Shown piece after piece: positions 13,986 to 24,710 of a stretch of DNA of 64,000 nucleotides. The notes under the pieces are model-generated. The model was given only the letters and a program-made list of their open reading frames with translations. It made no database searches and was not told the DNA's origin. A program made the position numbers and the translations under genes. Origin of the DNA: Urechis unicinctus (taxonomy: Eukaryota > Annelida > Polychaeta > Xenopneusta > Urechidae); assembly GCA_034190875.2 (NCBI GenBank), contig CM067358.1, positions 44,266,543 through 44,330,542 on the forward strand, given 5' to 3'. Numbering within the stretch: position 1 is the first letter of the stretch; the number at the start of each line of letters is the position of its first letter.

Positions 13986-14980
13986 AACAGCATAAAATGA
14001 TATAGTTTTCACAATTAAAATTAACCTTTAACTGTGATAACCAAGCATTGTGACTTTGGATGCTGGAGGTGGTGGTCATTATTTCCTAGATCGTGTCTGT
14101 CAAATCCTGCATCTGAAATAACTGATGATGAGTTACTGTCCTACAGTAGTTGACATCCTATGATTGTCATGTATCAGAAACCTAATGTACATCAATGTCG
14201 TAGACCTTCATTTGCTTTTGGCCACGGCGAAGATAAAGAAAGGGTCTTAGGGAATATTAGTGTGGGGTCGTCGCAGATAAGAGCGCAATAGTCATAGGTT
14301 ATTGCGATAGGTTCATGGAGGGGATAAAATGGACTGACTGCAAGGAATAGTACTTCGTATTTTATATTAACCATACCATTAACCATATATAGCTCAACTT
14401 AATAGCCACCAGATCTGGACAAGCTAAAGCTTGCTTAAGCCTTCTTGAATAGCTGTCCAAGACTATTTATTTGCTAATTCTAAGCCTTGTCAACGCTTAA
14501 CGCACTAATTGCCATATGACATACGACAGATTACCCCTAAAACGTTTTCCTGTCAGTAGTATAATTCTGAACTCAATATAAGTGCTCAACATGTAGCACT
14601 TTGATGCACTTCTCTTCACTGAGATATTTGCTTCACTATTTGATTTATCGGGTAAACATCGGTTTCACTGATATAAAATGAACACAGTAGACTAGGCGAT
14701 GATTACATAATCTAAGGCGATGCCGCTGTATAGGCGATGATAACATACTCTAAGGCGATTCCGCTGTATACCTGACAAATGTTTCTACTTATTTATACTC
14801 ATTACAAAAGTATAGACGCAGATCGATTTTTCTTTCAAAGATAATGGAGGAATGATTGAAACGACAGGCGAGCGCCCCATTAGTGATATAACATTTTCAC
14901 AAGCTTGTTGCCCTTAGTTAGTTTGGGAGCGCACTTATGCCGCTTTTCATAGCCAAGGGCCCAACATGTATGTTTTCACA
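13986..14980 (+). repeat. Module B tail plus truncated module A, copy 2
   Basis: 13986-14261 matches 38820-39098. 14262-14960 matches the start of the window and 39099-39730. The A sequence breaks off near 14965 (after GGGCCCAACATGTA) and the next module B copy begins mid-module near 14981. This marks a deletion or recombination junction that removed A2 through G. Confidence 0.8.
14695..14770 (+). repeat. 38-bp tandem duplication
   Basis: Two units start at GGCGATGAT (14695 and 14733), each containing CTAAGGCGATNCCGCTGTATA. The homologous places near 436 and 39507 have one unit only, so the duplication is private to this copy of module A. Confidence 0.85.
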
Positions 14981-16330
14981 TGGCAAATAAGTTTGATTTC
15001 GGATGGAACAGTTTTATTGAAGTTACCCCTGGATATGCTTGCTTCCAAGGATGAAGTAATGACAGGGTGAAATGGTGCCAGTATTTTAATAGAAGACCAA
15101 GGAACGACAAAATGCAAAAAGCCAGACATGATACGTTAGAAAGTGAAATAGCACAGACACTTGGAGGGTGACCACCTCCGTATGTTTTGGCATCAAACTG
15201 CTATCCGAGCCTGGCTGCCAGCAGAAAACTTTCACCGGCTCATGCTGCTAAAATTACAAATAAGCTGGTCTCTTGCCTTGGGTTAACTATAAATAGGGAT
15301 ATCCAATCAACCAATGAGGTGCATGTAATATTTAACACATATAGGATGCCATGTTTGACAACATGAAGTCAATGGCATCTCACTTCCTAATCACAGCCAT
15401 TCTTATATATGCCATATAGCGAATATGCGGACTGGGAACATGATACGCTTTTGAATGTTATCTCTCCCTAAACCGCCTCTATGTTCGATCATTAAGACGC
15501 ATGTAATCCCGTCCAAAAATCTCCAAATATTTGGAATGATCACGAAATTAGTCCCCAGTGTGACAATCATGTAGGCATGCCCATCTACAGCAGAACAAAT
15601 AAGTTGTTTTATTAGGTTACATGTGTTAAGAATGTGTAACGCTTGTGCTTACAGATACATAGAACGGGCCTAAATTAACAGCCTTGTACTAATACAGACT
15701 CGTCCATGAATTATGTTCATATAGCCTGGGTGTATTTTTCTACATTAGGATGCACTATTCATTTCGACGAGAATATATTGTTTCAGACTCGTCCGCATAT
15801 ACACTAATCAAGATGTGAAAGTTAATACCGTAATATCGAATCGAAAGTTGTTTATCAGAAATGTTGTCGTTTATGAGAGTGTGCATTAGTATTCGCTTGT
15901 ATGTTTTCTTTGCTTCTGGATTGTAGCCCAAACATCAGGTAATATGAAGATTAATTTATTTTGAATATGATCATCCCTAATTTATTTTTTCTACCTATGT
16001 CTTCTGTTTACATGGTATTAGCAAGAATAATGAACATGTCAAACGGACAATTAAGCATTGCATCTAAGCCGTGGATCGCCCAGTGTGATGTTACAAATTA
16101 CGCTCAGAAATATGACTAAATATTAATAAGATTATAGGGAGTTGTTTCCTAAAGCCGTCACTAGCCGTGTTGTGGTAAATCTTTGACATTACCAACATCA
16201 AAATAAAAATGGCAGTGTCTGTTCCAAGGAGCGCTTTTAGCAAAATGTGGATGACAATGCCTATATGATATGTCACCAATCTTAGGATCTCAGGTTATTA
16301 TGGATTTTTAGTTGCGACATATCAAATCAA
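14981..16330 (+). repeat. Module B, copy 2 (5'-truncated)
   Basis: Begins at TGGCAAATAAGTTTGATTTC, equivalent to 12625 and 23345. It runs near-identically to the other two copies until 16330, where it switches to module C. This switch point is shared with 24705-24711. It lacks a short phrase present in the others near 15364 (an 8-10 bp deletion around GACAACAT). Confidence 0.88.
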
Positions 16331-19300
16331 TCGGAGGTCTTTGTAGCAATGTTAGCTTCCACTCGCATAAGAGCCGCGTTTAGGAGCCCTACGCCTTCCT
16401 AATAGTCTCCGTATTATCGGCATATCTGTTTACGGGTTATGAGCGTCTTGCAAAGGATAACGGAGCTAGTGTCTAGACAAATTCTGTGAAACCTCTTGGA
16501 GACAATTCAGTGATAAATAAACTGCATTTCAGTTCTGCAAAAATGGCGTAATTCAATTTTGACGCAGAGTGAAGTGGTATTCTTCTTTAGTTGATTTATA
16601 TCACAGGAAGATAAACAAACACAAAAGCCTCATTATACTGAAACGAGTGTAGACGTTAAATTAGGGAATTTTGTAACACCTCGTGTCATCATGCCCCAAC
16701 AAAGCTACTCTGTGTAGCCGCGATAGTGTCAGGTTCGTCTCACCTATATCACCTCGTCATTCAACAAACCCAATAACTTCGTCTCTTGAGTTAAAGGAAT
16801 TTGTTATGGGCGAACATTTACAGACTTGCACTGCCCAACAGAATGTGCTCTGATTTACACTGAATATTTTCTCTGGGTGTTTTTGAGCATGGTGATGCAC
16901 TTTTTATATTTTATCAAATATATAGTGCAAGCGACATTGAATAAATAAGCTCACGCACAAACACTGTTACAAAACGATAGGTTATTACTTAGCTGTCGAA
17001 GCGAAAAATATTTGTTCCCAAATGTCATTTACCAAAAAAAGAAATTGGAAATGGGCGAACATGTACAGTCTTGCACTGCCCAACAGAATATACTCTGAGT
17101 TACACTGAATATTTTCACAGGGTGTTATTGCCATGGTGATGCACTTTGCATATTTTATCCAATATATAGTGCGAGCTATATTGAATCAATAGGCTCACGC
17201 ACAAACACTGTTCCAAAACGCTAGGTTACAAATTGTTCCGAAATGTCATTTACCAATGGGATTCAAACTATGCCATTGGTAATACTCGTGCGCATTTCGT
17301 TCTTTCTTGTGGTTTTCATGATTCTGCATTGTCGCCCGAACACTCCATATATTGAACATGGCCATCTTCTTTTCTAACCAATTTACTTGTTAAAATAGTC
17401 TGAGGAAACTTGATTGAAATATTGGTGAGCTGTTGTCCAGTTACACACCGGGACTCTCTTTCATACGAGGATGTTGTTATCTGCAGCATTCACCTGAAGT
17501 TTTGTGCAACATCTTCGACAACCTACGCACAGTGAAATACATGATCCAATCTGAATGACTATGTGGTTCCTATACAATATATGTGCAATTTAAGCATGAC
17601 AAATACATATAAGATGCTACCATTGTTAGAATAAGCGGATGTTCTAATGACCCGGAACTTTCTGAACTAAGTTAAGTGGGTATGAAACTGATATGCACTG
17701 CCAATTATGATACAGCGTTTATCATGATATATATTAACTTTACCTTCGTTAACCAAGGCCTCGGGTGATTGTAAAGGATCTTGTGACACCCATTCCTTTT
17801 CTTCTTCTATTTAATTAACTGATCGAATATCATCGTTCTACTCGCAAGCACGCACTGTAATTGTTTTGTTCTGATTTATTTAAAACAATGCGCACAAGTA
17901 GGGCAGTCAATGACATATGTTTTCCAAACCGTTTACCTAATTTAATCATTTGTTCAGTCTGTAGCAAAACTGACGGTAATAACTGAAGCTGGAAAGATTA
18001 TGCTTTAAGTACCTCGGGGTTGGGGAGCTAGCAATTCTCTAGGTCAGGATTAACATACTACAGGCAAGATATTTATTTAATTGACATAGGGCCTGTATCT
18101 ATATTGATATGACCTCATATTGCTTATCAAACATAAAACTTTGCACCATCCTGTGCGACAAAAGCGCAGGTTTATGAGCAAGTAGGCAACAGGTGTGTCT
18201 AGTAAGTTAATGTATCCTCAGTAATTAGCATTTCTGTTTTGTGTGTGAGGACAGCACGTGTGAGCCCCATTGCAGACATGATTGGTATATTAAGAAGCTT
18301 ATCAAACGATAAGGGTAGCATTTGATACAATATTTGCCAAATGACAGAAAGTGTGGTTGTTAAATGCCTATTGTGTTTCAGTGCAAATATGCAGACTACA
18401 GTGATGCTCTACTACAGCGTTCGCACAACGTTCCATGCAAAGCAGTGACTCCCGCTGTTTGCAAGGCGACAACATATGTTTGAGATTCTTGCCTTGCAAA
18501 TATTTGCGATGCCAGTGTGCAAAATATACGAAATATTAAACCCGGCTACTAAGAAGGGTATTGTAGCGCAAAAATGTTTACTAAGGCTTCATTTTCATGT
18601 GAATATAAATGTTGTACTGTCACCACCTGTCGTCATATAAAGTCAATACCACCATGGTCCCGTTTATCACTCTTTGATATATCAGCCGTGTGGTAGAATT
18701 TCCGGCAAACGGTGAGGCGTGGGTATACGGTTATAGCTGCAATCATATTGCAAAACATATAATGATACTGAGTTGTCTTCTCCAATGAGTTGACATGCTG
18801 TGAATGCCCTTTCAAAAATAAAGTGATAAATCATATCATTCCGGCCGAGATGATGATTAAGGTCGTATGATGTCGTGTATCATGAGAATAAGCACATTCG
18901 AAAGATTGTCACCATTGCAGGTGGTCACTTCTTGATATCTATCACGCAGTTTTGCAACAAGCCGCTCAGCTCATATTGACCAAGCAAGTCGGAGAACGGA
19001 AGCTTGGTATCAGGGACCAAGCACTTAAGGTCACCACTACATGTGAAACTTCAACCGATCCCATTTCTCACATAATAACCGCCACATCCCTATCAAGGTA
19101 ATCTGACTTCCCCTCCCTGATGTTGCGATAAGAGTAGTTAACGAAAATGATGCGCTGGAAAGCATGACCTCAACCATGAAATGCCTCGTTCGAATAAATT
19201 TCTTCATGTGATAAATGCATTATCGGATGAATTCGTTTTGGGTTACTGAAAAGCAATACCATAAGACCCTGGTAAAAGTTGAACAGCTTTCAGCAATTCA

Positions 19301-19975
19301 CGTTGTTAGAATTTACAGCGAAGGGTGTTTCCGGGATTACAATCAATTCCATGTATATTACGTACAATACTCACAATAGGTCATCTTCTTTCGTCAGGCC
19401 GTCGATGTTAGTATTCTCAGCGCTCTGATGGATATAGAGGCAAATTGCATCACACTACCACACTAGTCCGTCTAACAGCTGACATATAGTTACTGGCAAA
19501 GTGTGCATATCGTGAACCCAAGCATCTATCGATTGTTATCTTTACTTTGACCGACGCGGTTTACTTCGAAGTAATAAAGCCGACCCCACTCCCCCATCTG
19601 ATTTGTCAATATGTGTCCGCCACGCCACACTTCTGTATGGAGTAGTATAACCGGATGCAAATGTTGTAACAGCTTCAAGGAAAATAAAAAAATATATTCG
19701 TGAGTTAATTTCGTCAGTTTTGGGGATGTGTGCGATGTATGGCAACAGCTATCTAAATCAGCCCAAACAAACGTGTTCGGTTTAAGCCAGTTCCTGCACG
19801 CTAAATAGTGTGAAAACTTTTTGCACGGCCTGATCGATATCGATCGCAGATGGGAATTAGGTCGATTAACGCCAGATGGTAAATCATAGATTAGCGACCA
19901 TTGCAGACCTTTGGGCTATATTATAAAAAAATAATACAAACGGGTGCTACTAATCCCGTAGCCGGTTTGAATAAA
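16331..19975 (+). repeat. Module C, copy 2
   Basis: Near-identical to 24711-27938 and clearly related to 41451-44220 and 2371-4460. It includes the palindromes GCAAATATTTGC (near 18507) and GATCGATATCGATC (near 19831), and an internal 245-bp duplication. The minus-strand ORF at 19542-19745 differs by one residue in 27505-27708 and is only partly maintained in 43801-43989. No gene is called. Confidence 0.85.
16806..17255 (+). repeat. 245-bp-period direct duplication inside module C
   Basis: ATGGGCGAACAT starts at 16806 and again at 17051. Each is followed by TTGCACTGCCCAACAGAAT, a TGATGCACTTT segment and an ATATATAGTGC(A/G)AGC segment. The second unit lacks a stretch of about 30 bp (the GCTGTCGAAGCG part). 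Copies at 25177 and about 42005 have a single unit. Confidence 0.88.
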
Positions 19976-20170
19976 GGTCTTGTTATGATAATAAGATACC
20001 CGACTCGGCAGCTCGCCCGACAAATTCCGTGACACTGCAAGGCAGCGCCCCCTACTTTTGTGAAAGCTACTCGACGCGCAGCAGCCTAGCAGCTTTGTTA
20101 TGACTTGCGAGTATGTCTGACTAAAAGTCAAACACAAATGGGCATTTCTGCGCTTCAATTACCTGTTTGA

Positions 20171-20452
20171 ATTGACAAGGGACTTTCCACCGAGGAAGTG
20201 AATGTTCTAGCATATGTCTCTGGCTATATTGCCCGTAAATTGAGTTGTTTGCAATATGCAGAAGCAAAATTGTATGTAGTCAATGATATACGTGACCAGA
20301 AGAATTACCGAAGCGCAAAGGAAGGGCTTGTTGTCCCAAGCAAATCAGTAGTAGATGCATTATGCAGGCTTAAGGAACATTGCCGCAAATTCATCTACAC
20401 AGTATTGTACAGTAAGCAAGTGAAAGCCAGGGTTGTAAGCATTCTAGCTTAA
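20171..20452 (+). pseudogene. Fragment resembling the C-terminal region of P-element/THAP9-type transposase
   Basis: The open frame begins right after a TGA and has no ATG near its 5' end. The conceptual peptide contains LSTEEVNVLAYVSGYIARKL followed by a Cys, then EGLVVPSKSVV and a Cys/Glu-containing helix. From memory of the family, a YVSGY(I/V)(A/V)RKL stretch, Cys residues, then GGL..PS..V is typical of the C-terminal part of THAP9 and P-element-like transposases. The second Cys expected shortly after the first is replaced (Tyr), and no catalytic domain or THAP domain is present nearby. It is therefore a decayed remnant or single-exon fossil. The 28134-28415 copy differs by two residues. 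Confidence 0.55.
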
Positions 20453-20576
20453 GGATCTCATTAGAGAAACTCCAATGTGAATCATGCAGGTGTCCTGTTT
20501 CTGTAATATGTATTATGGTGAACATCAGGTTGCTTCATTCCCTGGGAGAGGCTAACCGTAAGTTAAGGGACCATAA

Positions 20577-20837
<261 letters not shown>

Positions 20838-20844
20838 TATGTAC

Positions 20845-20845
<1 letters not shown>

Positions 20846-20897
<52 letters not shown>

Positions 20898-20905
20898 GAG
20901 AGAGT
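20846..20905. repeat. (TA)n(GA)n microsatellite
   Basis: A short TA run passes into about 20 GA dinucleotides with one GT interruption. The homologous tract at 28845-28961 is clearly longer. Confidence 0.93.
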
Positions 20906-21285
20906 TACTGATGATTAAATTCATGCTGCATCAATATTTTTAGTATATGCTATGTCCTGAAATAATTCATTATTATATTGTTATTTACAATAAGCAAGAA
21001 TACATGTTACAGTACTATATAATGAAATCATACGTCTGCAGAGAGCACCCCACCAACCGACAATACAGCTTGTTGATTCGGTGGAGAATCGGGTGACAAA
21101 TTAAATATCATTCAATTGGGAAATCATGAGCATGTATTTAAATCAACTGCTGATATTCCGCCGCAAATATGTGCACACTAATGACGAAACCAATATGATT
21201 CAGATTTATCTTTTGACATAAAATAAAGGTAGACTAGACGTCGACTGTGTCTTTCCAATGGATAAATTCAGCCCTACAGGACGTA

Positions 21286-22954
21286 CAATTAGAAGTGAAA
21301 TCTTCTAGACACGTGAATGGTGTTTGCATTGCATGCAGTACACTACATCCTATTGAACAATTACGAGGATTGGTGTTTTTTACGTCTACCAGAGGCACCT
21401 AAGATATAAATCAATAAGAAAGAAATATAAAGAGGATATATGTCGGCCAATAGATACTATTTCCTGCTTGCTATAGCAACTGAGAATGGCCAGCATAAGA
21501 AATGACACGTTCTGATCGTGGAGTTTTATTGAAGCTTCAACTGACAATAACAATATGGTACACTCCATTAAGGGTAATATGCCCTTCCTTTGCTTCATAG
21601 CGGTGTGGTAAGCCTCTCCAGCAATCAAGAAGTGTCGGTTGGGCTAGAAAAGAAGAACAAGGAATGACGAAATGCTTAGAGCCAGGAGCAAATCACCTGC
21701 TCATCTTGCAACCTGTGAGCTTGTCACCGGGAATGTTTGTTTTTAAATCAGGGGTATCAATTCATGCAATGAATGAGACATGTGGGATGCTGCATGATAT
21801 ATTTGAAATCTTGCCTAACCCTTCACAATCTTACCGATTATATTTGACAAATGTGAAAGTAATTTTATTTGAGCAATAAAAATCCAATGCACAGCAGAGC
21901 ATTAGCACACGAGGATGATAATTCCTTTTACCTCAATTGCTATAGCTTAATCCATAAGGGTCCTATGTGCTAATCTAATTTATATTTATGATTGTCTTTC
22001 TTTTGCTGGTGTATGTTCACTCTTTGTGATTGCTGCACCTATTTAGTTGCCAAAATAACGCCATTATGGTTCTACTGCATCACTACATAGTTTGCAAAGC
22101 ACATTCAAAGCCAACACTTGAAATACATGATAATGATAATTACTAGACACGCTATGATTGTCAGACGCAGGATTTTAAGGGAATTGGATGACTAGAAAGA
22201 ATAGTGCATTGTGTAATTATTTGTTTTCAAAAAACTATGAGAAGATAACTCAAGTTTACGGGTACAATAAAGCAGCATTCTGCCGATATTACTATAGTTC
22301 ATTGTGATTTTGGACTCTGATCCGTCCTGTCGCTAATATTTTCTCCCGACACGGTGTACTGAATAACAAAGTATTGCAAGACATAATAATAGAAAGTGCC
22401 GGTCACGTTTGAGCGCTAAATGTCGTTCCTTTGACAAAATTAAAAACTGGCAGTTTAATACTAAACAACATTATTCATGATTCAAGTCGTATACAGACTG
22501 TCCCGTTAAAATATTCTGCGAAACATTGCGTTGAACCAGCTTTTCCATCTTGTTAGCGTTTATATTAAAGCTGTTATTAGATATCGGAAGTATTAGCATA
22601 GACATACCTCTCACTTTAGCGGTATCTGGTCAGTTTGCCCATATCACAGTAATTTTTACAATCGATAGATGCTTGAGTTTACAATATGCAAACTTTGCCA
22701 GTAACTAGATGTCAGCTGTCAGACAAATTAGTGTGGTGGTATGATGCTATTTGCCTTTACAGCCTCTATGCTCTGGCCGCCGAGTTCAACTGCCCTTACT
22801 GCACTCTATCCAGGGGCGATGGTGTGATGCATTTTTTTTCTGGACGGCAGACATTATGCTACAAATTTATTAAATATCAACGGATATAAATTAATTAATG
22901 CTGTTCCGTCATTAAATGAAATATGCAGCATTCAATTTATTCCTTTCTGTAAAA
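21286..22954 (+). repeat. Module D, copy 2
   Basis: Near-identical to 29349-31009 and related to 4595-6264 and 44270-45420. ORFs at 21386-21628 (minus) and 22686-22889 (plus) recur in the sister copy with zero and one residue difference. They are not recognisable proteins and are absent as ORFs from the older copies. Confidence 0.82.
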
Positions 22955-23034
22955 CGAGGTCGAATCATTGCGGGGGCGTATCGTCCCATAGGCGCAAGGA
23001 CCCGGGGGCGCATCGACCCGGGAGCGTTTCGACA
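22955..23034. repeat. GC-rich 16-bp minisatellite, 5 units
   Basis: Units 22955-22970, 22971-22986, 22987-23002, 23003-23018 and 23019-23034, the same family as 6265-6443. The last unit runs straight into ACACAATATTGCCCTG, which in the 31-kb copy lies about 185 bp further on. Confidence 0.92.
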
Positions 23035-23090
23035 CAATATTGCCCTGAAAGTTGTGAATAAATGATACATCCTAATGACACTTTTCTTTT

Positions 23091-24705
23091 CATCAACATT
23101 GCAAGAGTATGTGTTATGCAATCACGACGAAAAGCCATGATCAAACCATCTGCTTTAGATCTGCATCAAGGAGTCCTATGCCTTTACGTGAAACCCTGTC
23201 AACCCGTAGCCAACCCATGTCTTTTTTAGGAGCTTTTGGATTCACTAAATAACTTTTACATCGATTGGCGATTTGCTAGTTTTAGAGGAACCGGTTTCTA
23301 GTTAATCGACTAGCAATGGATCTTGTATCTGAAATTTTATCCAATGGCAAACAAGTTTGATTTCGGATGGAACAGTTTTATTGAAGTTGCCCCTGGATAT
23401 GCTTGCTTCCAAGGATGAAGTAATGACAGGGTGAAATGGTGTCAGTATTTTAATAGAAGACCAAGGAACGACAAAATGCAAAAAGCCAGACATGATACGT
23501 TAGAAAGTGAAATAGCACAGACACTTGGAGGGTGACCACCTCCGTATGTTTTGGCATCAAATTGCTATCAGAGCTTGGCAGCCAGCAGGAAACTTTCACC
23601 GGCTCATGCTGCTAAAATTACAAATAAGCTGGTCTCTTGCCGTGGGTTAACTATAAATAGGGATATCCAATCAACCAATGAGGTCCATGTAATATTTAAC
23701 ACAAATAGGATGCCATGTTTGACAACATCGGATCATGAAGTCAATGGCATCTCACTTCCTAATCACAGCCATTCTTATATATGCCATATAGCGAATATGC
23801 GGACTGGGAACATGATACGCTTTTGAATGTTATCTCTCCCTAAACCGCCTCTATGTTCGATCATTAAGAAGCATGTAATCCCGTCCAAAAATCTCCAAAT
23901 ATTTGGAATGATCACGAAATTAGTCCCCAGTGTGATAATCAAGTAGGCATGCCCATCTACAGCAGAACAAATAAGTTGTTTTATTATGCTACATGTGTTA
24001 AGAATGTGTAACGTTTATGCTTACAGATTCATAGAACGGGCCTAAATTAACAGCCTTGTACTAATACAAACTCGTCCATGAATTATGTTCATAAAGCCTC
24101 GGTGTATTTTTCTACATTAGGATGCACTATTATTTCAACGAGAATATACTGTTTCAGACTCGTCCGCATATACACTAATCAAGATGTCAAAGTTAATACC
24201 GTAATATCGAATCGAAAATTGTTTATCAGAAATGTTGTCGTTTATGAAAGTGTGCGTTATTATTCGCTTTTATGTTAGCTTTGCTTCTGGATTGTAGCCC
24301 AAACACCAGGTAATATGAAGATGAATTTATTTTAAATATGGTCATCCTAATTCATTTTTTCTACCTATGTCTTCTGTTTGCATGGTATTAGCAAGAATAA
24401 TGAAAATGTCAAACGGACAATTAAGCATTGCATCTAAGCCGTGGATCGCCCAGTGTGATGTTACAAATTACGCTCAGAAATATGACATAAATATTAATAA
24501 GATTATAGGTAGTTGTTCCCTAAAGCCGTCACCTGCCGTGTTGTGGTAACTCTTTGACATTACCAACGTCAAAATAAAAATGGCAGTGTCTGTTCCATGG
24601 AGCGCTTTTAGCAAAATGTGGATGACAATGCCTATATGATATGTCCCCAATCTTAGGATCTCAGGTTATTATGGATTTTTAGTTGCGACATATCAAATCA
24701 ATCTG
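23091..24705 (+). repeat. Module B, copy 3
   Basis: Starts abruptly at CATCAACATTGCAAGAGTAT after the D/minisatellite end, creating the head-to-tail junction of the 8-kb duplication. It matches 12371-13985 at a constant offset of 10720 bases at both ends, so net length is unchanged. Confidence 0.9.
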
Positions 24706-24710
24706 AGGTC

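Noticed and set aside
19916..20158. 80-codon minus ORF repeated at 27879-28121
   Set aside because: Identity reflects the recent 8-kb duplication, and it lies within the inserted transposon-derived DNA.
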